A DNA stretch of 64,000 nt from Neoluteolibacter marinus (GTDB lineage: Bacteria; Verrucomicrobiota; Verrucomicrobiia; Verrucomicrobiales; Akkermansiaceae). A program made the translations under genes and the position numbers. The notes below the pieces were generated by a model that was not told the origin of the DNA, did not search any database, and worked only from the letters and a program-made list of their open reading frames with translations. Shown piece after piece: positions 27,466-36,810 of this stretch. Where the stretch lies: contig NZ_JACZFQ010000022.1 of the NCBI RefSeq assembly GCF_014904755.1, positions 24,061-88,060 on the forward strand, in the 5' to 3' direction. Positions within the stretch are counted from its first letter, which is position 1. Every line of letters begins with the position of its first letter.

Positions 27466-28518
27466 TTACTGGTTCGATTTGTCGAAGGCGGCGTCGAAGG
27501 CGACGGTGTTCCGCGGGAAGTCGAGGTTCTTGACGAAGGCACAGCTCTCGGTGGCGCCGTGGAAGCGGTCCATGCGGCCGTCCTCCCACTCGATCGAAAG
27601 CGGTCCGGCGTAGCCGATGTCGTTGAGGGCGACGATGACTTCCTCGAAGTTGATGTCGCCGCGGCCGACACTGCGGAAATCCCAGTAGCGGCGGGCATCG
27701 CAGAAATCGGTGTGGCCGCCGAACACGCCGACGCTGCCGTCGCCGTGGCCCCACCAGACGTCCTTCATGTGGGCGTTGTGGATGCGGTCGCCGAGCTGAT
27801 AGATGAACTTCACGTAGTCGACGCCCTGATAGCCGAGGTGGCTGGGGTCGTAGTTGAAGCCGAAGCGCGGGTGGCCGCCCACGGCCTCCACCGCGCGCTG
27901 AGCCGAGGCGATGTCGAAGGCGATCTCGGTCGGGTGAACTTCCAGCGCGAAGTAGACGTCTTCCTTCTCGAAGGCGTCGAGGATCGGCTTGAAGCGGCTG
28001 CCGAAGTCGTCGAAGCCCTTCTGGATGTATTCCTGGCTGGTCGGCGGGAAAGCGTAGAGCGCGCCCCAGATCGACGAACCGGTGAAACCGTTGACGACCG
28101 CCTTGCCGGATCCGGCCGGCTTGTCGGCCATGTAGGCCTTGCCGGCGTCGATGAACTTCCGCGCCGCCTTGGCGGTGTCGATCATCTCCTGTGCCGCGCG
28201 CTGGCGGACGCCTTCCGGCTCGCCGTCGCCCCAGACGTGCTCGGGCAGGATCGCCTTGTGGCGTTCGTCGATCGGGTCGCAGATCGCTTGGCCGACGAGG
28301 TGGGCGGAGATCGCGTAGCAGACAAGGCCGTGCTTCTTCAGCAGCTCCCAGCGACCTTCGACATAGCCGGGCTCGTTGAGCGCCTTCTGGACGTCAAAGT
28401 GGTCGCCCCAACAGGCAAGTTCGACGCCATCGAAGCCCATGGCCTTGATCTTCGGAAAGAGTTCTTCCGCGGGGAGGTCGGCCCATTGGCCGGTGAAAAG
28501 TGTGACGGGTCGTGACAT
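27466..28518 (-). CDS. Sugar phosphate isomerase/epimerase-like TIM-barrel protein
   Basis: 350 residues from ATG 28518, of the xylose-isomerase-like barrel family (IolE/YcjR type). Barrel strands and metal ligands are visible: [13 protein letters not shown] near the start, [15 protein letters not shown] (Glu), [14 protein letters not shown] (Asp/His), [11 protein letters not shown] (His) and [12 protein letters not shown] (Glu). It is the first gene of the minus-strand sugar run, with two oxidoreductases and a ThuA protein downstream. This is the gene set expected for glycoside 3-oxidation and epimerisation or cleavage; inference, not proof. Confidence 0.9.
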   Translation of the reverse strand: MSRPVTLFTGQWADLPAEELFPKIKAMGFDGVELACWGDHFDVQKALNEPGYVEGRWELLKKHGLVCYAISAHLVGQAICDPIDERHKAILPEHVWGDGEPEGVRQRAAQEMIDTAKAARKFIDAGKAYMADKPAGSGKAVVNGFTGSSIWGALYAFPPTSQEYIQKGFDDFGSRFKPILDAFEKEDVYFALEVHPTEIAFDIASAQRAVEAVGGHPRFGFNYDPSHLGYQGVDYVKFIYQLGDRIHNAHMKDVWWGHGDGSVGVFGGHTDFCDARRYWDFRSVGRGDINFEEVIVALNDIGYAGPLSIEWEDGRMDRFHGATESCAFVKNLDFPRNTVAFDAAFDKSNQ

Positions 28519-28682
28519 GATCGTGGGTCGTTTGGTGCGTCCAGATTGGCCAAGCCCTTTCACCGGGGGAAAGGGAAAATCCGTTTGAACCGGGAAAATC
28601 GCGACATGCAGGTGTATCCTTCCCCCCACCCCGTGCGCGCTCCTTGACCTCCGGCCTGCCGCGGACGACGCTGCCCCCGTTC

Positions 28683-29885
28683 ATGGCAACCGAGCTCAAC
28701 TTCAGCCCGATCGAGGAAATCATCGCGGAGATCGCCGCCGGACGCATCGTCATCGTCGCCGACGACCCGTCGCGTGAAAACGAGGCCGACCTGGTCGCCG
28801 CCGCGGCGCTGTGCACTCCCGAGATCATTTCCTTCATGGCCGTCCATGGCCGCGGCCTGATCTGCGCACCGATTTCCCAGGAGCGCGCGGACGAGCTGGA
28901 CCTGCCGCAGATGACCCGCCGCAACCGCGAGGTCCAGCGGACCGCCTTCACGGTGTCGGTCGATGCCGCCACCGGTGTGACCACCGGCATTTCCTCCGCG
29001 GACCGATCGCGCTGCGTCAAGCTGCTGGCCGACCCGGCGGCCGGACCGAACGACTTCGTCCACCCCGGCCATGTCTTCCCGATCCAAGCCCGCTGCGGCG
29101 GGGTGCTGCGGCGCGCCGGGCACACCGAGGCATCGGTCGACCTCGCCCGCCTGGCCGGCCTGCCCGCCGCCGGCGTGATCTGCGAGATCATGAAGGAAGA
29201 CGGCACCATGGCGCGGGTCGGCGACCTCGGGGAGTTCCAGGCGGAACACGGGCTCAAGGCCTGCACCATCGCCCAGCTCATCGAGTGGCGCCGCCGCTCG
29301 GAGAAGCTGGTGATCCGCGAGGAAAGCATCCAGCTGCCGACCGACCACGGCGAGTTCGAGTGCAACCTCTACCGGGTCGAAACCGACGGCTCCCACCACC
29401 TCGCGCTGGTCCGGGGCAAGATCGATTCGAGCAAACCCACGCTGGTCCGGGTCCACTCCGAATGCCTGACCGGCGACGTGTTCCTTTCCCAGCGCTGTGA
29501 CTGCGGCGGCCAGCTCGATGCCGCGATGGAGCAGATCGCCAAGGACGGCGGCGTGCTGCTTTACCTCCGCCAGGAAGGCCGCGGGATCGGCCTCGCCGCC
29601 AAAATCCACGCCTACAAGCTCCAGGAGCAAGGGCTCGACACCATTGAAGCCAACGAGCGCCTCGGCTTCGCCTCCGATCTCCGCGACTACGGCATGGGCG
29701 CCCAGATCCTCTACGACCTGGGCGTCCGCCAGATCCGGCTGCTGACCAACAACCCGAAGAAAGTCGTCGGCCTCGAGGGCTACGGGCTGGAGATCGTCGA
29801 ACAACTGCCGATCAGCCTGCCCGCCAACGTCCACAACGCCCGCTACCTCGACACCAAGCGCGAGCGCATGGGCCATCACCTATGA
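28683..29885 (+). CDS. ribBA: Bifunctional DHBP synthase / GTP cyclohydrolase II
   Basis: 400 residues from ATG 28683. It makes both riboflavin precursors: 3,4-dihydroxy-2-butanone 4-phosphate (N-terminal half) and the pyrimidine from GTP (C-terminal half). The RibB site is seen in [11 protein letters not shown] and in [25 protein letters not shown]. The RibA half has the zinc cysteines in [18 protein letters not shown], then RQEGRGIGL and LLTNNPKK. Both halves are complete. No FMN riboswitch is recognisable in the 164 bases upstream. The stop overlaps the start of the mutarotase gene (ATGA). Confidence 0.96.
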   Translation: MATELNFSPIEEIIAEIAAGRIVIVADDPSRENEADLVAAAALCTPEIISFMAVHGRGLICAPISQERADELDLPQMTRRNREVQRTAFTVSVDAATGVTTGISSADRSRCVKLLADPAAGPNDFVHPGHVFPIQARCGGVLRRAGHTEASVDLARLAGLPAAGVICEIMKEDGTMARVGDLGEFQAEHGLKACTIAQLIEWRRRSEKLVIREESIQLPTDHGEFECNLYRVETDGSHHLALVRGKIDSSKPTLVRVHSECLTGDVFLSQRCDCGGQLDAAMEQIAKDGGVLLYLRQEGRGIGLAAKIHAYKLQEQGLDTIEANERLGFASDLRDYGMGAQILYDLGVRQIRLLTNNPKKVVGLEGYGLEIVEQLPISLPANVHNARYLDTKRERMGHHL

Positions 29886-30196
29886 TCCGGAAGGCATTCG
29901 CGATGTCGGTGAATGCCGGCATGGAGGAGGAATACGCCCGCCGTCACCAGCCGATCTGGGACGAGCTGGCCGCGGTCTTGAAAAGCCACGGGGTTCATAA
30001 CTACTCGATCTTCCTCGATGCGGAATCCGGCCGGCTGTTCGGCTACGCCGAGATTGAAAGCGAAGAGCGCTGGGCGGCCATCGCCCAGACGGACGTCTGC
30101 CGGCGCTGGTGGAAGTTCATGAGCGACGTGATGCCGGCGAACGACGATGATTCGCCGGTGTCGGCGCCACTGACCGAGGTCTTCCACCTCGACTGA
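29882..30196 (+). CDS. rhaM: L-rhamnose mutarotase
   Basis: 104 residues, full length for this small dimeric alpha/beta family that interconverts the anomers of L-rhamnose. Family features: [20 protein letters not shown] with the active-site His, [11 protein letters not shown] with the Tyr, RLFGYAEIE, and the paired Trp in [13 protein letters not shown]. It overlaps ribBA by four bases, so it is translated from the riboflavin transcript; no other rhamnose gene is adjacent. Confidence 0.9.
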   Translation: MIRKAFAMSVNAGMEEEYARRHQPIWDELAAVLKSHGVHNYSIFLDAESGRLFGYAEIESEERWAAIAQTDVCRRWWKFMSDVMPANDDDSPVSAPLTEVFHLD

Positions 30197-30201
30197 AACG
30201 G

Positions 30202-30900
30202 TCAGGCCGTTTCATCGGGTTTGGCCGGTTTCTCGTGGCGGATGTCCTTGGCGGAGTCGAGGAACACGGCATCTTCGCCGATGTTGACTGCAAGGTCGCC
30301 GATCCGCTCGAGCGAGCGGGCGACGAAGATCAGGTGGAGGAAGTCCTCCGCCCGCTCCCCGCCCTCTTCCAGCCGAGCGGTGAAGGTCGCGATCAGACGC
30401 TTGTGCATCTTGTCGAGTTCCTTGTCCCGCAGCTGCAGCGAGGCCCCGAGCTCGGAATTCCGGTCGGTGTAGGCGGAAAGCGCGTCCCGCATCTGCTGGT
30501 CGGCCAACGCGTAGAGCGGCTCGATGAAGGTGATCTCGGGGCACTCCGGGCGAGACAGCATCTTGCGGGCGCGCTTGGCGATGTTCACCGCATGATCCGA
30601 CACCCGCTCGAGATTGGACGCGACCTTCATCGACGTGATCACCTGGCGGAGGTCGCTGGCGACCGGATGGAAGCGCACCAGCGTCTCCATGCCGATGCGG
30701 TCGATCCTCAATTCCGCGTCGTCGACCTCGTCGTCATCCGCCACCACCGCCTTGCAACGTTCGATGTCGCGCGAGAGCAGGCCCTCCATGGCACGCTCCA
30801 GGTTGAGGCGCGCCTGGCCGGCCATCGAGATGACCTCCTTGCGCAGCATTTCGAAGGCAAGGTCGAACTCGCGGAGGATGTGTGGGGTATCGGAGTGCAT
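30202..30900 (-). CDS. phoU: Phosphate transport regulator PhoU
   Basis: 232 residues from ATG 30900 (a TTG five codons upstream is possible and would overlap pstB). PhoU is a cytosolic two-fold three-helix bundle that binds metals and represses the Pho regulon when phosphate is plentiful. Helical repeats and the acidic metal-binding signatures are visible (DDDEVDDAELRIDR; NLERVSDHAVNIAKR; SLERIGDLAVNIGEDA). Last gene of the pst operon, just after the second pstB. Confidence 0.94.
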   Translation of the reverse strand: MHSDTPHILREFDLAFEMLRKEVISMAGQARLNLERAMEGLLSRDIERCKAVVADDDEVDDAELRIDRIGMETLVRFHPVASDLRQVITSMKVASNLERVSDHAVNIAKRARKMLSRPECPEITFIEPLYALADQQMRDALSAYTDRNSELGASLQLRDKELDKMHKRLIATFTARLEEGGERAEDFLHLIFVARSLERIGDLAVNIGEDAVFLDSAKDIRHEKPAKPDETA

Positions 30901-30911
30901 GGTGTTCTGGA

Positions 30912-31772
30912 TCAACCGAAGCGACCGCTAATGTAATCCATGGTACGCTTGTGGGAGGGATTTTCGAAGACTTTCCGGGTGGTGTCGTATTCGACCATCT
31001 CACCCAGGTAGAAGAAGGCGGTGCGATCGGACACGCGGGTCGCCTGCTGCATGTTGTGGGTGACGATGACGATGGTGTAGTGCTCGCGCAAGCTGAGGAT
31101 CAGGTCCTCGACGTGGGCGGTGGCGATCGGGTCCAGGGCCGAGCACGGTTCGTCCATCAGGATGATTTCCGGGTCCACCGCCATGGTCCGGGCGATGCAC
31201 AGCCGCTGCTGCTGGCCGCCGGACAAGCCAGTGGCGATGTCGTCCAGCCGGTCCTTCACCTCGTCCCAGAGGGCGGCGCGGCGCAGCGATTTCTCGACCA
31301 CCTCGTCCAGCACCGACTTCTTGCGTTCGCCGAGCGTCCGCGGGCCGTAGGCCACGTTGTCGTAGATGCTGCGCGGGAACGGGTTGTATTTCTGGAACAC
31401 CATGCCGACATGGCGGCGCAACTCGACCGGGTCGATCGCCTTGTCGGCGATGTTCGCCCCCTCGATGATGATCGAGCCCTTGGTCACCGCGGCGCCGGGA
31501 ACCAGATCGTTCATCCGGTTGAAGCAGCGCAGCAAGGTCGTCTTGCCGCAGCCCGAGGGACCGATGAAGGCGACCACCTCGTTGGTCGGGATGTCGAGGG
31601 TGACATCCTTGAGGACCTGCTTGTCGCCGTAGCTGAAGTCCACCCCCTTCACCTGAATGGCCGGAACCGCCGACGAGGTCGGGGAGGCGGCGGCGGGTGT
31701 GGCGGGGTGTTCCTGCGTCATCGGCGGGGTCGTCGGGCGTTCCCTCGGCGGTGCTTCGGTTACCAGTGGCAT
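30912..31772 (-). CDS. pstB: Phosphate ABC transporter ATP-binding protein (second copy)
   Basis: 286 residues if started at ATG 31772; a later ATG (31721) would give a more typical length, since the first 45 residues are a Pro/Thr/Ala-rich tail. Walker [10 protein letters not shown], signature LSGGQQQR, Walker [14 protein letters not shown] and switch THNMQQATR are intact, with the PstB hallmark [15 protein letters not shown]. It follows the other pstB by 28 bases. The two copies differ throughout, so they are not a recent duplication. Confidence 0.93.
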   Translation of the reverse strand: MPLVTEAPPRERPTTPPMTQEHPATPAAASPTSSAVPAIQVKGVDFSYGDKQVLKDVTLDIPTNEVVAFIGPSGCGKTTLLRCFNRMNDLVPGAAVTKGSIIIEGANIADKAIDPVELRRHVGMVFQKYNPFPRSIYDNVAYGPRTLGERKKSVLDEVVEKSLRRAALWDEVKDRLDDIATGLSGGQQQRLCIARTMAVDPEIILMDEPCSALDPIATAHVEDLILSLREHYTIVIVTHNMQQATRVSDRTAFFYLGEMVEYDTTRKVFENPSHKRTMDYISGRFG

Positions 31773-31800
31773 GGCGTCTTGTAAAGGTCGGCCCGACGGA

Positions 31801-32583
31801 TCACCCGAAGGCACCGGAGACATAGGCCTCGGTTTGTTGGACCTGCGGCGTGGTGAAGATCCTCCCGGTCGGGCCGTGCTCGATCAGCTTGCCGAGATAG
31901 AAGAAGGCCGTCTTGTCGGAACAGCGGCTGGCCTGGGCCAGGTTGTGGGTCACGATGATGATCGTGTAGTCCTGCTTCAACTCGAGCAGCAGCTCCTCGA
32001 CCTTGAGCGTCGAAAGCGGGTCGAGCGCCGAGCAGGGCTCGTCCATCAGGATGATGTCGGGCTTGGTGGCGATGGTCCGGGCAATGCACAGCCGCTGCTG
32101 CTGCCCGCCGGAAAGCCCGAAGGCGCTGGCCTTGAGTCGGTCCTTCACGTCGTCCCACAGCGCGACCCGGCGCAGGCAGTGTTCGACCCGCTCGTCGATC
32201 TCGGTGCCGGATTTCTTGCCGTGGATGCGCAGGCCGTAGGCGACATTGTCGTAGATCGATTTCGGGAAAGGATTCCACTTCTGGAACACCATGCCGACCC
32301 GCCGGCGCAACATCTGCAGGTCGAGGTCCGGGCGGGAAATGTCGATCCCGGCGACCCGGATCGACCCGCCACTGACGCGGGCTCCGGGGATGCGGTCGTT
32401 GATGCGGTTGATGCAACGCAGCAGGGTCGACTTCCCGCAGCCGGAAGGACCGATGAACGCGGTGATCTCGCGCGACGGGATGTCGAGGCTGATGTCGTGC
32501 AGGACCTGCTTGTCGCCGTACTGGAAGCGCAGGTTCTCGATGGCGACCGCGGGGACCGCCTTGGTGGGAGGATCGCTTACCAT
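31801..32583 (-). CDS. pstB: Phosphate ABC transporter ATP-binding protein (first copy)
   Basis: 260 residues from ATG 32583, the normal PstB length. Walker [27 protein letters not shown] (PstB hallmark), signature LSGGQQQR, Walker [14 protein letters not shown] and THNLAQASR are all present. The start lies inside the end of pstA (7-base overlap), so it is translationally coupled to the permease and is probably the main ATPase of the system. Confidence 0.95.
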   Translation of the reverse strand: MVSDPPTKAVPAVAIENLRFQYGDKQVLHDISLDIPSREITAFIGPSGCGKSTLLRCINRINDRIPGARVSGGSIRVAGIDISRPDLDLQMLRRRVGMVFQKWNPFPKSIYDNVAYGLRIHGKKSGTEIDERVEHCLRRVALWDDVKDRLKASAFGLSGGQQQRLCIARTIATKPDIILMDEPCSALDPLSTLKVEELLLELKQDYTIIIVTHNLAQASRCSDKTAFFYLGKLIEHGPTGRIFTTPQVQQTEAYVSGAFG

Positions 32584-33698
32584 TTGAGTTTCGAGCGGAC
32601 GCGGTTGCGGAGGACGATCGAGAGCGTCGAGAACATGAAGATCATCAGCAGGAAGACGAAGACCGAGCCGTACTGCGCGCGCTGGGTGTACTCCGACGTC
32701 GGGATCCTCGCGGCCAGCGTGTAGATGTGATAAGGCAAGGCTTGCACCTGGCTCTGCAGCACGCCGAGCGGCCCCGACACCCCTTCCCACGGGAAGTCAT
32801 CCTTGGCGGCCACCGCGGCGGTGAACATGATCGGCGCGGTCTCCCCGGCCGCCCGGGCCAGCGACAGCACGGACGAGGTCAGGATTCCCGGCATCGCGAA
32901 GGGCAGCACGCATTTCCGGATGGTGTGCCAGCGGGTCGCCCCGAGCGCCAGCGACGCCTCGCGGAAACCCTGGGGCACCGCGCGCAGGGATTCCTCCGAA
33001 GCGGTGATGATGACCGGCAACATCATGCACGCCAGGGTCGCCGATCCGGCGATCAGCGACGAGTTCCAGCCTTGGAAACTCAGCCAGGTGAAGCCCAGGG
33101 GAATTGCAAACAAGGAGCGGTCCGAAGGCACGTCGGTGAAGACCGGCGCCACCAGCACGAAGACAGCGAAACCGAACAGGCCGAAGACGATGGAAGGCAC
33201 GCCCGCCAGGTTGAGGATCGCGAGGCGCACCAGGTTGATGAACCTCCCCTGCTTGGCGTATTCGCTGAGATAGATCGCCGCGGCCACCCCGAAAAACAGC
33301 GCCAGGATGATGCTGAGCAAGGTCAACAGCGCGGTGCCGACGATCGGCCCGGCGATCCCGCCCCCGGAGTAGGAGTAGGTCTGGGCGTTGAACACGGCGT
33401 CCGCGCCGTGCTCGTCGACCCACTGGTAATATTCAGATGCCGGAAGGCTGTGACGCTCCGCGTTGGCATCGTCGAACACGTGCAGGGTCTCGGTCTTCTC
33501 CGTGAGGAAGGCGACGTCGATGAAAGGGAAATCAGGCTTCACCAGCACCGGCACGCCGTCCCAGCAGATGCGGCCGAAAAGCAGCAGTGCCACGATGACG
33601 ATGCCCCAGGTCAGGCTGCCGAGGAAGGCCTTCACGAGTCCCTCCTTCAGTCCATCGTGGTGGACGCCCTTGCGGATCAGTTGTTCGGGATTTTCCAT
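32577..33698 (-). CDS. pstA: Phosphate ABC transporter permease PstA
   Basis: 373 residues from ATG 33698. After the first membrane helix ([18 protein letters not shown]) there is an extra loop of about 80 residues with charged and aromatic content before the permease core begins at [15 protein letters not shown]. The core has the usual helices and the coupling loop [20 protein letters not shown]. The ATG overlaps the pstC stop by one base (TGATG). Longer than the usual 280-300 residues because of the loop. Confidence 0.93.
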   Translation of the reverse strand: MENPEQLIRKGVHHDGLKEGLVKAFLGSLTWGIVIVALLLFGRICWDGVPVLVKPDFPFIDVAFLTEKTETLHVFDDANAERHSLPASEYYQWVDEHGADAVFNAQTYSYSGGGIAGPIVGTALLTLLSIILALFFGVAAAIYLSEYAKQGRFINLVRLAILNLAGVPSIVFGLFGFAVFVLVAPVFTDVPSDRSLFAIPLGFTWLSFQGWNSSLIAGSATLACMMLPVIITASEESLRAVPQGFREASLALGATRWHTIRKCVLPFAMPGILTSSVLSLARAAGETAPIMFTAAVAAKDDFPWEGVSGPLGVLQSQVQALPYHIYTLAARIPTSEYTQRAQYGSVFVFLLMIFMFSTLSIVLRNRVRSKLKW

Positions 33699-35641
33699 CA
33701 GTCTTGGCCGATTCGGAAGCGGTGGAGCAGGCGCTGGGCGGACCAGTTGATCGCCAGCACGATGAAGAACAGGACCATGCCGACCACGAACAGCGCCCGG
33801 TAGTGGACGCTGCCGAATGGCACCTCGCCGAGCTCCTGCGCGATGATGCCGGTCAGCGTGTGGGCCGGCTGGAAAAACACCCCGAGGCCTTCGGTGAAAT
33901 CGGGGATCTCGATGCGGTTGCCGGCGACCAGCAGCACCACCATGGTCTCCCCGATCACCCGCCCGAGACCCAGCAGCACCGCCGCGAGGATCCCGGAAAT
34001 GGCCGCCGGACAAACGACCCGGAAGACCGTCTGCAGCTTCGAGGCCCCCAGCGCGTCCGAGGCCTCGGCAAAGGCGGACGGCACGTTGTTCAGGGCGTCC
34101 TCCGACAAGCTGAAGATCGTCGGGATGGCCATCAGGCCCAGCAGGCATCCCGCGGTGAACATGTTGAGCCGCTGCTCGATCGGGAACCCGGGCACCCAGG
34201 CGAAGGAGTCCTTCATCGAGGTTTCCTGCAAAAGCGTGCCCAGCACCGCGATGCCGAGGAACCCGAGCACCACCGACGGGATTGCCTGCAGGAACTCGAT
34301 CGTCGGCTTGATGAAGCGCTGTTGGCGACCGCCGGCCAGCTGGTTGGTGTAAATGGCGGCGCCGACCCCCAGCGGGATTGCCAGGCTCAGGGCGATCAGG
34401 GCAATGATCAGGGATCCGACGAACAGCGGCACGATGCCATAAAAGTCCTGCCATTCACCGCCGGTGATCCAATCGCGGCCGGTGATGAAGCCGCTGATGG
34501 TGGCCCCGAGCCCGACCGGCTTCTCGAAATCCCACGCTTGCATCTTCGGCATCGTGTCGGCCAGCTCCCGACCGTATTCGTCCTCGGCCTTCCGGAAAGT
34601 CGCGAGATAGCGCTGGGCCTTCTCGTCGGCCAGATCGGACGGCAGCGCCGCCTTCACCTCACCGAGTGCGGCCGCCAGCCTGGCATTCGCCGCCTCGAAC
34701 TCCCCCATCCGGCCCAACACCGGCTGCAATGCGGCCCGGTAGTCGACCGGCTCGGTGGTCACCGCGGCCTTCGCATCGGCCTCCAACTGGGCCCTTTCCT
34801 CCGCCCCTTTCGTCCCCGGGACGGCGGCGAGAAGCGTGTCGCGCTTGGTAACCTCGATCTCGTGCAGCGTCGCGGCTTCCTTGGTCGCCTTCACCGATTC
34901 GCCGGTTTCGTAGATCAGGTTGTCGAGATCCTCCGAGGCGGAGGCGAACGCGTTGATCGTTTCCCGGAAGCCGGCCAACGGTTCGGAGGCGTCTGCCTGC
35001 TTGGCCGCTAGCTGCTCTTGCAAGGCAATGACCAGCGCGGGTTCGTCGGTCGAAAGCGGTTCGCGAGCACCGAGTTCTTGCAGCAGCCCCGCGCGCTCCT
35101 CGTCGCTGAGATGGGGCGTCGGCGGCAAGCCCTTGCCCGGCCGGCCCGCCAAGGCATCCGCCAGCAGGGACTGGTAGCGGGCATTCAGGGACTTCAGGAG
35201 TTCGGCGGGCGCCCCTTCCTCCCCCGCCCCCTCGGTGACGCGTTCCAGCGCGCTGCGTGGCGGCGCCACGGCATCGTCGATGTAGCCCACCACCTGGGTG
35301 GCTTCCTGCGAGCGCTGGAACTCGCGGCGGCACGCGGCATTCACCTGGGCGTAATAGGCCCGGTTCAGCAGCGAGCTCATCTGCTCGTGGGCCGTGAGGT
35401 CCTTGCGGGCGATGTCGACAAATTCCAGCCCGGCTTTCCGGTAGAGCTCGAGCTCCCCGCGGTAGGCCGGGAAGAAGCCGGCTCCCTCCCGCACCAGGAA
35501 GACGATGATCAGGACCAGGATGACGACGGTCAGCCCGGCATTTCCCGCGAAGAAGGCTTTGAACAGGCCATCGGTGCCACGGCCTTTGCGCCGGAAGGGA
35601 TGACCGGCGGGAACGGTGGAGGAAGAACTGGAATCCGACAT
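33698..35641 (-). CDS. pstC: Phosphate ABC transporter permease PstC with long periplasmic insertion
   Basis: 647 residues from ATG 35641, about twice the usual PstC. An N-terminal helix (AGLTVVILVLIIVFLV, about residue 36) is followed by roughly 330 residues rich in Ala, Glu, Leu and Arg with heptad-like spacing, likely coiled coil on the periplasmic side. The normal permease core resumes at about residue 400 (YGIVPLFVGSLIIALIALSL, coupling loop PSAFAEASDALGASKLQ). Large PstC proteins of this type are known in some Proteobacteria. The next gene upstream is pstS, 98 bases away. Confidence 0.92.
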   Translation of the reverse strand: MSDSSSSSTVPAGHPFRRKGRGTDGLFKAFFAGNAGLTVVILVLIIVFLVREGAGFFPAYRGELELYRKAGLEFVDIARKDLTAHEQMSSLLNRAYYAQVNAACRREFQRSQEATQVVGYIDDAVAPPRSALERVTEGAGEEGAPAELLKSLNARYQSLLADALAGRPGKGLPPTPHLSDEERAGLLQELGAREPLSTDEPALVIALQEQLAAKQADASEPLAGFRETINAFASASEDLDNLIYETGESVKATKEAATLHEIEVTKRDTLLAAVPGTKGAEERAQLEADAKAAVTTEPVDYRAALQPVLGRMGEFEAANARLAAALGEVKAALPSDLADEKAQRYLATFRKAEDEYGRELADTMPKMQAWDFEKPVGLGATISGFITGRDWITGGEWQDFYGIVPLFVGSLIIALIALSLAIPLGVGAAIYTNQLAGGRQQRFIKPTIEFLQAIPSVVLGFLGIAVLGTLLQETSMKDSFAWVPGFPIEQRLNMFTAGCLLGLMAIPTIFSLSEDALNNVPSAFAEASDALGASKLQTVFRVVCPAAISGILAAVLLGLGRVIGETMVVLLVAGNRIEIPDFTEGLGVFFQPAHTLTGIIAQELGEVPFGSVHYRALFVVGMVLFFIVLAINWSAQRLLHRFRIGQD

Positions 35642-35739
35642 GCGGGGCAAGGCGCCGAGCGTGGAGGCCGATCGCGGAAATGGCAATCCCGGCGGGGTCA
35701 TTCCGCGCCGGGATTGCGTGTCAATTTTGTCAGCCGGAC

Positions 35740-36555
35740 TCAGTGATTCGGAACGAACCCGAGGTTTTCGGCGATCTTCTGGCCTTCAGGGCTGATCGCG
35801 AAGTCGGCGAAGGCCTTGGCCGTGGCGTCGGCGTTTTCGGGGATGTAGAGGTAGCACGCGCGGCTATAAGCATAAGTGCGGGCGTTGGCGGCGATCGGGG
35901 CGACACCGTCGATGGTCACCGGGGCAGTGCCGGACTTCTTCGCATAGGCGAGACCGACGTAGCCGATACCTCCCTTGTTCTTGGAGACTTCTTCCGCGAT
36001 TTGCTCGTTGCCGGCCAGCTTCTGCGAGCTGGGGGCGTAGTTGCGGTCCTTCATCGCCAGTTTCTGCCAATCCTTGTAGGTGCCGGAAGAGGTGTTGCGG
36101 GTGTAGACCGAAATCGCTCCCGGGGCGCCGCCGACCTCACTCCAGTCCTTGACCTGACCGGTGAAGATCTTGGCCACTTGATCCTTGGTGAGCTTCTTGA
36201 CCGAGTTGCCCTTATTGACGATGACCACGATCATGTCGTGGCAGGCTTCAATCTCCTTCAGCTTGATCCCTTTGGCTTGCGCGGCGGTGATTTCCTCCGG
36301 CTTGGCTTGGCGGGACGACATCCCGATGTGGGCGGTGCCGTTGGCGAGGGCCGGAAATGCCGTCGACGAACCTTCGGCGGCAATCTCGAACTTCACACCG
36401 TCATTCTTGGACTTGAAGCTCTCGGCGAGCTGCGGGACGAGCTTGGCACCCAGGGTGTCGGAGCCCTTGAGGCTGATGGTCTGGGCCCCGGCGGTGGCGG
36501 CGAGCATGGCTCCCGCGAAGAGGCTGGCGGCGGCGAATCGGATGGTATTGCGCAT
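35740..36555 (-). CDS. pstS: Phosphate-binding protein PstS
   Basis: 271 residues from ATG 36555 with signal peptide (RFAAASLFAGAMLAATAGAQ). The phosphate site motifs are visible: ISLKGSDTLGAKL, AEGSSTAFPALANG, SSRQAKPEE and the typical TRNTSSGTYKDWQ. It is a PstS of the short family without a lipobox, so it is probably free in the periplasm. First gene of the operon pstS-pstC-pstA-pstB-pstB-phoU. Candidate Pho operators lie 60-120 bases upstream. Confidence 0.95.
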   Translation of the reverse strand: MRNTIRFAAASLFAGAMLAATAGAQTISLKGSDTLGAKLVPQLAESFKSKNDGVKFEIAAEGSSTAFPALANGTAHIGMSSRQAKPEEITAAQAKGIKLKEIEACHDMIVVIVNKGNSVKKLTKDQVAKIFTGQVKDWSEVGGAPGAISVYTRNTSSGTYKDWQKLAMKDRNYAPSSQKLAGNEQIAEEVSKNKGGIGYVGLAYAKKSGTAPVTIDGVAPIAANARTYAYSRACYLYIPENADATAKAFADFAISPEGQKIAENLGFVPNH

Positions 36556-36613
36556 GGTTGGTTGATGGATTTGCGCGCCGCAAGCGGCGCTCGGCGGCAT
36601 CCATGCCATTCTT

Positions 36614-36677
36614 GTCACAAAGGTCCACCGGTCCTACGTGACGGAGTTGTCACAAACCGGCAGCACCCCGTCACAAA
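36614..36677 (-). promoter_or_regulatory. Candidate Pho operator region upstream of pstS
   Basis: The octamer GTCACAAA occurs three times on the plus strand (36614-36621, 36649-36656, 36670-36677). The middle copy forms an inverted repeat GTGAC-GGAGTT-GTCAC (36638-36653) centred about 90 bases before the pstS start. The same element in opposite orientation, TTTGTGAC-N3-TCCGTCAC, precedes the porin gene. The TGTCA core resembles the half-site of known PhoB boxes, but spacing differs from E. coli. Confidence 0.55.
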
Positions 36678-36730
36678 CCCCATTTCTCCCTGACAGTCTG
36701 CCGCTTAGCACCCTTCCCCACAACGCAGAA

Positions 36731-36756
36731 AGCCTGGTGCGAATCCGCACCAGGCT
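36731..36756 (-). terminator. Intrinsic terminator after the porin gene
   Basis: A perfect 11-base-pair inverted repeat, AGCCTGGTGCG / CGCACCAGGCT, with a four-base loop. Reading on the minus strand it lies about 55 bases after the porin stop and is followed by TTTCTGCGTT. It separates the porin from the pst operon. Confidence 0.75.
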
Positions 36757-36810
36757 TCGTCGGGAGACATGACTGCCTCCTTCGGTGACACTTTCGCCAC
36801 CTGGAACCGC

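Noticed and set aside
28519..28682. FMN riboswitch before ribBA
   Set aside because: The conserved AGGGGCGGGGTGAAA-type core and the closing elements are absent.
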